64,000 bases of DNA from Paenibacillus glycanilyticus. GTDB lineage: Bacteria; Bacillota; Bacilli; Paenibacillales; Paenibacillaceae. The notes under the pieces are model-generated. The model saw only the letters and a list, made by a program, of their open reading frames with translations, was not told where the DNA came from and did not search any database. The position numbers were made by a program, and so were the translations under genes. Shown one piece after another: positions 15,421 to 23,395 of this stretch; position 1 is the stretch's first letter, and each line of letters opens with the position of its first letter. The stretch is taken from NCBI RefSeq assembly GCF_023715145.1, contig NZ_JAMBNP010000002.1:1-64000 (forward strand), given 5' to 3'.

Positions 15421-16389
15421 ATGAAGAAAACAGAGCGAGTAAACCTAATCATGCGCTATATCAATAACCGCGCGCATTTTACGATTGCCGAGATTCAGCG
15501 GGAGTTCAAGATTTCCCGCGCCACGGCGATCCGCGACATTAACGAGATTCAAGCGATGGGTTTTCCACTGACGACGGAGCTGGGGCGGGGTGGAGGCTAC
15601 CATGTCCTGAAAAATCAGTATTTGCCCGCAGCGCGTTTCACGCCGGATGAGCTGAAGGCGATTTTTATCAGTTTTATCGCTTCGAAAAACTCGCAGCTGC
15701 CCTATCTGCAAAATCGCCGCTCCATCACTGAAAAACTTATCGGCATCGCTTCGCAAACGCAGCAAGACGAGCTAATCGAGCTAAATCATATTTTGCTATT
15801 TGAAAATACGAATCCTGCTAATCCGAATCTTTTGGAGCTCGACGATGCAGCGCCTGCAGAGTTAAACCAATTGATTTCGCTTGCCGTGCGAGATAAGCAT
15901 TTGCGCGTGACGTATGAGCCGAGTCCTGGCCGGCCGCAATTGCTGGACGTTTTTTTGCTTCATATTTTCAACTCGAACGCCCAGTGGCTAGTCGAGGTTT
16001 ATGATTTTGATACGGATGAGTTTCGTTATTTGCCTGTAGATTTGCTGCGGGATTCCGCGTTTTCTGAGGATAAGATGAAGTACTCCGAGCAAGAGATTTT
16101 AAGCAAAAAACGAATGGGTGCACGTCAGTCCAATCTTGTTGTGAAGCTTGATGCGACCGGGATTCAACGCTTTAAACGCATACATCCGCCGGGGATTATT
16201 CTGTCCTTTACCGGAATGTTTCAATCGAGCGGGATATTTAATGTGCAGTTGGATGTGACCGATGTTGAGGCGCTCTCTTATTACGCGGACTGGCTTTTGT
16301 TTTTGGGAAAAGGAGTCGTGTTTGAGCGCATTCCCGAAGAGTTGCGCTTGATTTTGGAGGATCGCTTAATCAATTTAAGATTTTCTTGA
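15421..16389 (+). CDS. HTH_11/WYL-domain transcriptional regulator
   Basis: A 322-residue protein. The N-terminal DeoR-type winged helix has RVNLIMRYINNRAHFTIAEI and SRATAIRDINEIQAMGFPLT with GRGGGYHV (residues 4-60), followed by the WYL region and a C-terminal WCX-like domain (LVVKLDATGIQRFKRI, LLFLGKGVVFERIP). WYL proteins sense nucleic acids or small ligands. It is divergent from the two GyrI-like genes. There is no Shine-Dalgarno sequence, and a TACAAT -10 box ends 6 bases before the ATG, so the mRNA may be leaderless. The operator overlapping that -10 box suggests autorepression. Confidence 0.9.
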   Translation: MKKTERVNLIMRYINNRAHFTIAEIQREFKISRATAIRDINEIQAMGFPLTTELGRGGGYHVLKNQYLPAARFTPDELKAIFISFIASKNSQLPYLQNRRSITEKLIGIASQTQQDELIELNHILLFENTNPANPNLLELDDAAPAELNQLISLAVRDKHLRVTYEPSPGRPQLLDVFLLHIFNSNAQWLVEVYDFDTDEFRYLPVDLLRDSAFSEDKMKYSEQEILSKKRMGARQSNLVVKLDATGIQRFKRIHPPGIILSFTGMFQSSGIFNVQLDVTDVEALSYYADWLLFLGKGVVFERIPEELRLILEDRLINLRFS

Positions 16390-16454
16390 TTTATAACAGC
16401 AATCCGGGATTTAGGTGATTCAATGCAGAAACTTTACCAGAGGATGTGAAGGAT

Positions 16455-17104
16455 ATGGATAAAAAGGGATGGATTCTTGTAACCGCGATTACTGCTGCGT
16501 TAATTTCCATATTCTTTGCGCAAAACAAGAAAATCGAAATCCTGCGGTTACAAATTGACGAGTCGAACCAGGAATTAAAAAAGATAAAGGACGAAATCGG
16601 CACGGCCAACAGCGAAATGGAGGCTAAGAAGAAAGAGCTTCTGAAGATAACTTACCATTTAGAATTGGAAAGAAAGGCGTATGCAGAAAAAAGTAAGTTG
16701 TTAAGCGAAGAATTAAAACAAGCGGATTCAACGGTGTTTGCTAATGAAACGCTGTTGTTTGGTGATAGAACGCCTGTAGTTGACAGCTCCGTCCCAACAG
16801 ATATTTTATCAACAATTACCAGTTGTTCGAAGCTATGGAGAAGAACGATGAGGCAAAATTCGCTGAACTGGATAAAAAGGGCGTTCTAGCCTCTTTTTAT
16901 AAGAAGCGAGATAAGGTTGATAAAATTTTATGGATACAAAACGACCCCGATCATAGAGCTGAAGCCGTAGAAGAATGGTTAGAAGTCAAAAAGGAATTGA
17001 AATTGTTAAAAGTGTTCTACTTCATGAAGGACGGCTCCATTATTGACCCTAACTATGCCATGGTGCAAGAGAATGGCAAGTGGGTTATCCTTAGCGTAGA
17101 TTAA
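16455..17104 (+). pseudogene. membrane-anchored coiled-coil protein, one frameshift
   Basis: ATG 16455 with AGAGGA upstream. The first frame gives a membrane segment (ILVTAITAALISIFFA) and a long coiled coil (IEILRLQIDESNQELKKIKD and onward) to about 16815, then runs into nonsense and stops at 16889. From about 16815 the next frame continues LFEAMEKNDEAKFAELDKKG through NGKWVILSVD to 17104. Both parts have good coding character and join within a few bases (at ATTACCAG/TTGTTCGAAGC), consistent with one deleted base. The C-terminal part resembles small NTF2-like or DUF4878-type domains but I do not assign it. The function is unknown. Confidence 0.65.
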
Positions 17105-17206
17105 TTGCTGCAAAAAGGATTAAGCAGGAAGGATTTTCTCGGTGAGGCTGGGGTATATCGAATGAGTGTAAAGAAAAACAAGAACTAAAAAGCATCCGCC
17201 AAATGA

Positions 17207-17599
17207 CTAGACGCTTAATAACTCTTGCTGCTGCTCTAATCTTGCCACCTCATCATCATATAAAGCCGCTCGACGTTTTAGGAGTTCATATGTCTCGCTC
17301 CACTCGTCAGGGTATCTTGTCCATTGAATTCGCTTATTCAGCTCTTCAAGGGCATGCTCTACTCTATTTCTAAATTGTTTCCATGCCTTCTTGGCTTTGT
17401 AATAGTCACCGTTATTACGATTAGCATTCACCAGGTCAAAGCAGAGTTTGTCTTTTCTCGAAATCTCCAAGCTGATTTCATCAACTTTAAAAAGAATCTC
17501 CTTCTTGAGTTTGGCGTCATTCTCCATCGTTGCGATCATTTCTGCCATTATAGAAATTACTTTGTGGTTCTTTTGAGCTTCAGCGAGCTGGATATTCAT
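17207..17599 (-). CDS. helical cytoplasmic protein of unknown function
   Basis: A 130-residue protein, ATG preceded by GGAGGGAATATCT. Almost entirely helical and charged (MAEMIATMENDAKLKKEILF, KKAWKQFRNRVEHALEELNK, YDDEVARLEQQQELL), with aromatic positions in the middle (WTRYPDEWSETYELL). No membrane segment or known motif. It may be a small structural or adaptor protein. It stands alone on the minus strand. Confidence 0.7.
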   Translation of the reverse strand: MNIQLAEAQKNHKVISIMAEMIATMENDAKLKKEILFKVDEISLEISRKDKLCFDLVNANRNNGDYYKAKKAWKQFRNRVEHALEELNKRIQWTRYPDEWSETYELLKRRAALYDDEVARLEQQQELLSV

Positions 17600-17794
17600 A
17601 GATATTCCCTCCTAGTAACGGGCTACCATTGCGGTGCATATCATACTGTTCGTTAGAAGGGACTTTTTTTAGTCACAAGCAGGTGATTAAGATTATTTCA
17701 TTTTCCCGGATTTTGTTGTATTACTCAATTAAAGGCGAATAATAGAAAAGAAGCTTGCCTAATGGCAGCTCCTTTTCATTTCAGTCTGTGTCCG

Positions 17795-18202
17795 TCAATA
17801 ACGTCTACCGCTGAACCTTTTAATCGCTTCTTCAGTCACCGGCGAAAATAAATTAATCAGGTTACCGTCGGGATCGCGAAACAACATAGAACGGTTCCCC
17901 CAGGGCATCGTGGTTGGTTCCTTAACCCACTCGTCGACTAATGGCTTCAAGCGCTCGTATTCGGCATCGACATCTTGGACATGGAACTCAATGAGGATAG
18001 TATGATTGTCGGCCGCCACTGCGGAATCAGCACCGAATAATTGCACCGTCTGGGAGTGGCCAATCGCTAAGGTGCACGATGGCATAACGAATTCGGCAAA
18101 GACCGGCGCGGGACGTTCCGCCGAAACGCCAATAATCTTCTCATAGAACTTGACGAGCCGATCCACGTCGTCGGTAATGATACGTACAGAAGCAAAATTC
18201 AT
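17795..18202 (-). CDS. VOC-superfamily (glyoxalase/dioxygenase-like) protein
   Basis: A 135-residue single-domain VOC protein: two beta-alpha-beta-beta-beta modules. ASVRIITDDVDRLVKFYEKIIG opens module one; HTILIEFHVQDVDAEYERL opens module two, followed by WGNRSMLFRDPDGNLINLFSP, the standard R-DPDGN-x-I-x-L end. The usual first metal histidine is replaced by R (SVRI), so it may bind metal differently or act as a binding protein, as several resistance-type VOC members do. A palindromic operator candidate lies about 100 bases upstream (18305-18326). Confidence 0.88.
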   Translation of the reverse strand: MNFASVRIITDDVDRLVKFYEKIIGVSAERPAPVFAEFVMPSCTLAIGHSQTVQLFGADSAVAADNHTILIEFHVQDVDAEYERLKPLVDEWVKEPTTMPWGNRSMLFRDPDGNLINLFSPVTEEAIKRFSGRRY

Positions 18203-18304
18203 GAAATACCATCCTTCCTAAAATAAACGATACAATATTCAGAAAAACTATTTTGCATATATCTCTTCTCCTTTCGGTTACTCATTCCGATTATAAAGAA
18301 CCCT

Positions 18305-18326
18305 TACTGACAACAGTATGTCAGTA
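18305..18326. promoter_or_regulatory. operator-like palindrome upstream of the VOC gene
   Basis: TACTGACA and TGTCAGTA are exact complements separated by six bases. The spacing fits a dimeric HTH repressor. The binding protein is unknown. Confidence 0.45.
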
Positions 18327-18418
18327 GTGGTTTAGTTTTTTTGTCTACCTTCGCAGAACTGATCAGATACGATAGAAGAAGTTGTGAGGTACTATAATCG
18401 GTTCTATGGAGGGTTAAG

Positions 18419-18499
18419 ATGAGTAGAGTTGTTTGGGAAAATCCATCTAGCATGATAACATTAGATAGGATTAGAGGATTGAACAATTCATTGGTGTAA
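18419..18499 (+). CDS. possible 26-residue peptide
   Basis: ATG 18419 is 6 bases after GGAGGG, with a TATAAT-like box at 18393-18398. The peptide (MSRVVWENPSSMITLDRIRG and six more residues, ending NNSLV) has no signal sequence. Only the strong RBS supports it. The rest of 18203-18635 holds nothing else I can identify. Confidence 0.3.
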   Translation: MSRVVWENPSSMITLDRIRGLNNSLV

Positions 18500-18635
18500 A
18501 GTACAAGTTAAAGTTAAAAGTTAAAGTATTCGTTGCTGTACACTTAACCTTGGGGAATATAATTGTTATAACTGGATGAAACGTAGTGCGTCAAAAATCG
18601 TTATACAGAATAAAGTAAGATACGGAGGTGTACCG

Positions 18636-19103
18636 ATGGATTTGCTGAAGGGAATTGGAAAGCTGGCGGGCGATGTCACAGGCAGAGTACTTGGAGGTAC
18701 TGTGCGGGTTGCCGGGGAGCTTGTTCGTAGTGATTACATTAAAGAGATCGGTAACGATGTGGAAAGAGTGACGGCAAAGACAGGTGAACTGGCAGGCCAA
18801 GCAGCGAGCGGTGTATGGGATGTTGGCGCCGGATTAATAACGGCGGATAAGCAGCAGGCGAAGACCGGCTTCGATGATCTTGGAGATGCGGTCACGACTA
18901 CCGTTAGAGGTGCTGGCCAAGGAATTGAATACGTGGTCGAAAGCGGAAAAGATGTTGTGACAGGCATTAAGGAAAATGATAAGCAACGAATTAAAGATGG
19001 TGCTAAGAAACTTGGTAAAGCAGCTGCAGTAACCGTAATTGCTGTCGGTGTAATTGACATCGTTGATGGCCCGGACGGAATGGATACGTCAGAGCCAACC
19101 TAA
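18636..19103 (+). CDS. glycine/alanine-rich amphipathic protein of unknown function
   Basis: A 155-residue protein; ATG 18636 with GGAGGTG upstream (longer frame to 18576 lacks an RBS). The sequence is a run of glycine/alanine-rich amphipathic helices with repeating G-D-V/G-K-D-V spacing (KLAGDVTGRVLGGTVRVAGE, ESGKDVVTGIKENDKQRIKD, KAAAVTVIAVGVIDIVDG). This is the type seen in desiccation-type or membrane-associating small proteins and some phage structural proteins. No family is certain. The terminator follows 20 bases after the stop. Confidence 0.75.
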   Translation: MDLLKGIGKLAGDVTGRVLGGTVRVAGELVRSDYIKEIGNDVERVTAKTGELAGQAASGVWDVGAGLITADKQQAKTGFDDLGDAVTTTVRGAGQGIEYVVESGKDVVTGIKENDKQRIKDGAKKLGKAAAVTVIAVGVIDIVDGPDGMDTSEPT

Positions 19104-19122
19104 TAAACTAATGAAATACTTC

Positions 19123-19152
19123 AAAACGGCAGCTGACGGCTGCCGTTTTTTT
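19123..19152 (+). terminator. intrinsic terminator
   Basis: AAACGGCAGC and GGCTGCCGTTT form a stem with a TGAC loop, followed by T8. The core GGCAGCTGA is the same as in the repeat-associated hairpins at 22581 and 23306. Confidence 0.85.
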
Positions 19153-19442
19153 TGTGCGGCAAAAAAATATTTCAGAAAGCTATGGTCATCGGAAAATTTT
19201 CAGCACATGTTGGCGACAACTCTTGGTATGATAATTGGCATAAATCTCGACTTCTGGGGCTTAGGGAATTACTGAATACATTCAAAAGTCTCAACTTTCA
19301 ATCAGTTATTGAACTATCGAGGAGCAGTTTGCCGCAATGACAACTGCTCTGTTTTGCGGCGTTATTAAGTCTTAAGATCCCCCGTCGTCCGGGTAGACGG
19401 TACCGCTATTTCCGACCTGCAGGTACTGCAAATGAACATCAA
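19153..19442. other. stretch with a possible gene remnant
   Basis: From 19182 to 19340 one plus-strand frame reads SAHVGDNSWYDNWHKSRLLG and LRELLNTF then SVIELSRSSLPQ and a stop. It looks coding but has no RBS or start context; it may be the C-terminal tail of a lost gene. An inverted repeat (TTTGCCGCAATGAC/TTTTGCGGCG) lies at 19328-19363. Confidence 0.3.
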
Positions 19443-19910
19443 TCAGTCATATATTATGTTGAACGACATGCACCATTTAATAGCTGCCATATCGACCTCA
19501 TCAACGTAGCCGATATCATCAGATAAATTCCAAAATAATATTTTGTCTGTTTCGTTATTTTCTTTAAACTGGGCTATGTAATCCAACTCAGCAAAGTACA
19601 CGGGATTATATTTTATCACTCCATTTGGCTTCTTAACCTTTAGTAAGCCTTTAAAATCCATGTCGCGAACAACTTGTGTTGTTTCCTCAAAAAGTTCCCG
19701 TATGGCGCATTCTTTAGGAGTTTCCCCATCTGCCCTTCCTCCGGCTGGTACTTCCCAGTGTTTCCTCAACGTATTAAAACATAATAGATACTTATCATTA
19801 AAATTAACCACGGCATATGAACCTGCTAGTGGCTCGTAACTTTTTAGTTCATCTTCTTTCAAAGTAATACATTCTAACAACTCATAACCATCTTTATTGG
19901 TAGCGATCAT
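19443..19910 (-). CDS. Nudix hydrolase, divergent box
   Basis: A 155-residue protein; ATG 19910 with GGGGGG 8 bases upstream. The Nudix box is GGRADGETPKECAIREL then FEETTQ (residues about 58-80): all metal-binding glutamates of RE-x-x-EE are present, but the conserved G after EE is T. The lead-in HWEVPAGG and the preceding strand YAVVNFNDKYLLCFN are standard. The substrate is unknown. It differs clearly from the Nudix gene at 6968, so it is not a duplicate. Confidence 0.85.
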   Translation of the reverse strand: MIATNKDGYELLECITLKEDELKSYEPLAGSYAVVNFNDKYLLCFNTLRKHWEVPAGGRADGETPKECAIRELFEETTQVVRDMDFKGLLKVKKPNGVIKYNPVYFAELDYIAQFKENNETDKILFWNLSDDIGYVDEVDMAAIKWCMSFNIIYD

Positions 19911-19950
19911 TAGCAAAGCCCCCCATAAAACTGCTCATTAGTTGAGAAAA

Positions 19951-20010
19951 TGGCAGCTCATCAGTGTGAACTGCCGTCTGTCATCATTGAGCTAAAGTTT
20001 CAAGTTAATT
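19951..20010 (+). repeat. GGCAGC hairpin plus partial array motif
   Basis: GGCAGCTCATCAGTGTG/AACTGCC stem, then TTGAGCTAAAGTTTC and AAGTTAATTCAAG (19987-20014), which keeps the TTGAGCTAA arm and a diverged right arm. Order and polarity match the array repeats. Confidence 0.45.
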
Positions 20011-20067
20011 CAAGTCCACGCTTTTTTCTTGACTGACACTTCACTCACTTGCCCTTTCTGAAATTAG

Positions 20068-20325
20068 TTAATAAGTATAGAAGATTAAGTACATACCGAT
20101 AGCAGCAATTACAAGCGGAAGCCATGGATGTATGTGCAGAGTCTCACTATCTGTTAAGACAGTTATTTCATAATTAGAGTAGGTTATTTCCTATATAGGT
20201 ACATTAAAATAATGAACGCGGTCTAGCACACTCCTTACATCTCCATACAAACTCTGGCATGCAACAAACAAAGCAGACATTAGAAGGAGATTAGTAACAA
20301 TGATATCCTTCTTAATATTTACCAT
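20068..20325 (-). pseudogene. small two-helix membrane protein with an in-frame amber stop
   Basis: ATG 20325 is preceded by AGAAGGTACAAT. The frame gives 44 residues (VTNLLLMSALFVACQ is a membrane helix), a TAG at 20191-20193, then 40 more residues in the same frame with a second helix (PWLPLVIAAIGMYLIFYTY) to TAA at 20068. The two halves together look like a normal 85-residue double-spanning protein. Either the gene is newly broken, or two tiny peptides are made, or the stop is read through. Apart from this and the repeat, 19917-20442 is empty. Confidence 0.5.
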
Positions 20326-20442
20326 ATTGTACCTTCTTTCGTTCTTACCATATTTTATTGAAACTCTGAAATAGTTTTATATATAGTATGTAGAAGACCT
20401 TCAATGGGCTTTAATTCAGCTATAGTCCCTACGATAGCTAAA

Positions 20443-21312
20443 TTAAGATTCCACTAATTTATGAACTTCCCCTAAATAGAAGGTATCATTTTTTCGTGCC
20501 TGGTGACCAAAGTACAGCACTGGCAACAGAAACATTCGAAGGGCAATAAGACTTTCGTCATCATAAAAGTTAATGTCGGATGTGAGTTGAATGTAAGCAC
20601 CGATTTGTCCATTAACAGTAATGAAATCGGTTTTGTAACAAGGGGAATAATTCAAGACGTAGTCTCTCCCCCCCAAGTGCTCAATATGTGAACTAGATAA
20701 CCAATTTGCCCAGAAATATCCACGGAGCTTATCATTGAAATTAGAGTAATGGTATGGATGTATATCGTAATATCTCTCCAAATATGAAGAGCTATTTGGA
20801 GCAACAACACTTGTGTCAAATGAAATAGAACCAGTAACAGCGTTAAGTATACTAACTATGTTTTTAAAGACAGAAGTTATTTGATTTTGAATCTCTAATG
20901 GAATATTTCCTTGGAAGAGTTTTTCGCTTAATAAAAAGGTCAATTCATTATATCTTTTTATTTCCCCTCCCTCAGGTATTGGTTCGGCATCAAAGCACGA
21001 AATACCAAGACTAATAAGAGGCATTACCTCAATAATTCTATCGTTATCTTTTATTTTGTCTCTCATGTAAATTGACAAAGTTTCCCCCTTAACCAAAAGG
21101 GAATATACCTTTTCTAAATTCTTATCGTTCAGTTTAAATTTTTTCCAATTTAAATACTTATTCTGAATATCAAAAGTTATTTCGAGGTCATGAGGCTTAA
21201 GGAACGTATCCAATAACTCTTTGATGATTGCATAAATGAGTTCACCTTTATCCGCCAATTTTTCGTAAGTTAACACTCTAAAATTTATGGATTTATTAAA
21301 AATAAGTTTCAT
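20443..21312 (-). CDS. cytoplasmic protein of unknown function
   Basis: A 289-residue protein; ATG 21312 is preferred over a longer frame because AGAGGTGATAG precedes it. No membrane segment or signal. It alternates helices and strands, with an aromatic-rich centre (YLERYYDIHPYHYSNFNDKL, GYFWANWLSSSHIEHLGG) and YFGHQARKNDTFYL near the end. The overall look (acidic, single domain, aromatic core, solitary gene in an accessory region) is like large immunity-type proteins, but I cannot name a family and no toxin gene is next to it. It is divergent from amj with 155 bases between. Confidence 0.75.
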   Translation of the reverse strand: MKLIFNKSINFRVLTYEKLADKGELIYAIIKELLDTFLKPHDLEITFDIQNKYLNWKKFKLNDKNLEKVYSLLVKGETLSIYMRDKIKDNDRIIEVMPLISLGISCFDAEPIPEGGEIKRYNELTFLLSEKLFQGNIPLEIQNQITSVFKNIVSILNAVTGSISFDTSVVAPNSSSYLERYYDIHPYHYSNFNDKLRGYFWANWLSSSHIEHLGGRDYVLNYSPCYKTDFITVNGQIGAYIQLTSDINFYDDESLIALRMFLLPVLYFGHQARKNDTFYLGEVHKLVES

Positions 21313-21467
21313 AGTTATACTATCACCTCTATATAATTCTTCATTTCTATCTACATTTAACTCACTCACAATAATACCACATATTGGAACTAACCTGGAT
21401 AGCATCTGGGATAAGTTTCCTCATTGTGGTATGATTTCCTTTAATCTATCATTGTGAGGTATACCCT

Positions 21468-22262
21468 ATGTTCCAGCAGATTTTATTAGTATCCATTTGC
21501 ACGTTCATTGTTCACTTTTCAGAAACGCTAACTTATTCATTGCGTTTGGCGGGTGTACGATTAGGTAAATTAGCTGTTGCCATTTCTTTAACCGGAATCA
21601 TCTTATTGATATCAAGAACCGCAAATATGCTTCAAGCGCCTCTTACGGGGAAAATCGTTGATGTTTCAAAGGACTCGCCAGGCGACTTAGTAATGCAATT
21701 TCGGATGATTATTTCCGCTGCTTCCTTGGGAACTCTTGCAGCAATATTACTGTTTCCGTCAGCCGTGTTTCTTTCAAAGAGAATCATAGCTCACTTAGAA
21801 GTGACCGGTTCACTGCCTCAATTATTAATACAGTCCGTAAGCATACGGAAATTGAAGAATGCCCGGTTTCATCTGCGGGTTCCGAAGAAGGATATGCTGT
21901 CTCGTCTACGTATAGGAGGCATTCCTAAGAGACTATTCTTATTAAATATTATCGTTACAGCAATCTATACAGTGGGTGTATTAGCAGCATTACTGGCAGC
22001 CACTTATAGTACGGGTTCATCTATTGCAGCATCACAGTCTTCAGGGCTCATTAATGGCATGGCAACAATCCTTCTGACCATACTCATCGATCCTCAAATT
22101 GGACTGCTCACCGATAAGGTGTTAAAAGGCGAAAAAGAAATAGCCGCGTTGAATAAAGTATTTGGACTTTTAATGATATCTCGTTTATTAGGGACAATTT
22201 TGGCGCAGCTCCTTTTGGTTCCGTCCGCACATTGGATTAATCTAATGGTTCAGTATATATAA
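21468..22262 (+). CDS. amj: lipid II flippase Amj (alternate to MurJ)
   Basis: A 264-residue membrane protein. It matches Amj (YdaH) as I remember it: ICTFIVHFSETLTYSLRLAG at the N terminus (the conserved H-x-x-E-T-L-x-YS-x-R), ISLTGIILLISRTANMLQAP, and a C-terminal TILLTILIDPQIGLLTDKVL. About six membrane helices are visible. Amj moves lipid II across the membrane for peptidoglycan synthesis and can replace MurJ; in Bacillus it is induced by SigM under envelope stress. TGAGGT precedes the ATG. The 40-base region upstream does not show a clear SigM promoter to my eye. Confidence 0.85.
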   Translation: MFQQILLVSICTFIVHFSETLTYSLRLAGVRLGKLAVAISLTGIILLISRTANMLQAPLTGKIVDVSKDSPGDLVMQFRMIISAASLGTLAAILLFPSAVFLSKRIIAHLEVTGSLPQLLIQSVSIRKLKNARFHLRVPKKDMLSRLRIGGIPKRLFLLNIIVTAIYTVGVLAALLAATYSTGSSIAASQSSGLINGMATILLTILIDPQIGLLTDKVLKGEKEIAALNKVFGLLMISRLLGTILAQLLLVPSAHWINLMVQYI

Positions 22263-22377
22263 GGAATTGTAGCGAAATGGAATGTCCATGGTGCAACCAT
22301 AAATATGTAGCTTAATATAAACATGTTTATCATTTATACTCTATTCGAGTCGATGGGGAGTTAGCGGGAGAAAGCAA

Positions 22378-22557
22378 GCTGCCATATATGCGTTTGATTT
22401 ATTCATAGGGAAATGGAGAGTCAGTCAATTCGATTGGAATACCCCGGCTCAAATTTTTTGGAGGATAGTTATTAAGAAATATACAAACAATCAGTATCAG
22501 GAGATTAGGAGAAAGGATAACAAAGGTCCGGCACAAGAGTTTACAAAGCGGACATGA
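22378..22557 (+). pseudogene. C-terminal remnant of a GNAT acetyltransferase
   Basis: The frame ending at TGA 22555-22557 reads AIYAFDLFIGKWRVSQFDWN, then TPAQIFWRIVIKKYTNN and a DNKGPAQEF tail. This is the usual end of one family of Bacillota GNAT proteins (the F-x-GKWxV-x-Q and NxxAxxFWxxVI blocks bind acetyl-CoA). No N-terminal half is present; a motif-like GAGTTAGCGGGAGAAAGC lies just before the break at 22350-22370. It is a dead fragment. Confidence 0.65.
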
Positions 22558-22580
22558 TGCTTAAAGTAACCATGCTTTGG

Positions 22581-22613
22581 AATGGCGGTTGATCGGGGGA
22601 TCAGCTGCCATTT
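22581..22613 (+). repeat. GGCAGC-type hairpin of the repeat family
   Basis: AATGGCGGTTGATC and GATCAGCTGCCATT form a 14-bp stem with one G-T pair and a GGGG loop, followed by T5 and TATTGAG. It can act as a terminator and shares its core with 23306-23337. Confidence 0.6.
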
Positions 22614-22722
22614 TTATTGAGAATCCTATTTCTTTCTCGAATTATTGTTTGAGTTTGTAGTGACATACATAATAAACTGAACGATATATAATAAGCAGGG
22701 ATAAATGAACAATGGAGGTATT

Positions 22723-23271
22723 ATGACTAAACGAGAACAAATTAAAACAATTTTTTTATATGGTATTTTTATTTTTTACCTCTTTTTTATTATTAAAATA
22801 TTTCTCTTATCAAGAATTTCGATTACGGAGATCTTTAACAGTCAGAGGGTTATAAATAGGTCTATCAATCTTATTCCTTTCTACAGTATAAAAGATTATC
22901 TATTTAGCGATTCTGCGACTCTAAAAAGATTCTCTTTTAGCAATGTGGCAGGTAATATCATTATTCTTATTCCTCTTGGTACCTATTTGTCTTTATTCAG
23001 AAAGAACAAAAGAGTAATTACCAATCTGTTGTTCATATTCTTAGCGAGTTTATCTGTTGAAATCATTCAGGGGCTTCTAGGCATCGGAACATCAGACATT
23101 GACGACATAATATTAAATGTTTTGGGTGGATGGATAGGGATATTCGTTTATAAGTTGTTGGCATTAATATGGCGAGAAGAGAAGAAAATAAGTACCGTAA
23201 TCACCGTATTATCTGCTTTAGGATTACCCGTTATATGGTATTTATTATTCATGGTGACATTGAGACTGTGA
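22723..23271 (+). CDS. VanZ-family membrane protein
   Basis: A 182-residue protein; ATG 22723 with GGAGG at 22714-22718. Four or five membrane helices. The VanZ signature is visible: NRSINLIPFYSIKDYL after helix one, NVAGNIIILIPLGTYL, then LFIFLASLSVEIIQGLLGIGTSDIDDIILNVLGGWIG, i.e. the SLxIExxQ and DxDDxxxNxxGxxxG blocks. VanZ proteins alter sensitivity to teicoplanin and lipoglycopeptides in some hosts; the general role is unclear. It lies between two GGCAGC hairpins, as if carried as one unit. Confidence 0.9.
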   Translation: MTKREQIKTIFLYGIFIFYLFFIIKIFLLSRISITEIFNSQRVINRSINLIPFYSIKDYLFSDSATLKRFSFSNVAGNIIILIPLGTYLSLFRKNKRVITNLLFIFLASLSVEIIQGLLGIGTSDIDDIILNVLGGWIGIFVYKLLALIWREEKKISTVITVLSALGLPVIWYLLFMVTLRL

Positions 23272-23272
23272 G

Positions 23273-23338
23273 TGGCGCTAACGCAACACGTTAATCAGAC
23301 AGCAAAATGGCAGCTGATCAGAGGATCAGCTGCCATTC
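23273..23338 (+). repeat. repeat motif remnant plus perfect 14-bp hairpin
   Basis: GGCGCTAACGCAAC then ACGTTAATCAGACAGC keeps the CTAACG...GTTA arms. AATGGCAGCTGATC (23306-23319) and its exact complement (23324-23337) around AGAG form the hairpin. It starts 2 bases after the VanZ stop. Confidence 0.6.
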
Positions 23339-23395
23339 TAATTACAGTAAAGTTTAACAAAACGAAGCGAGGCCAGTTCAATCCTCTTTCATTAT

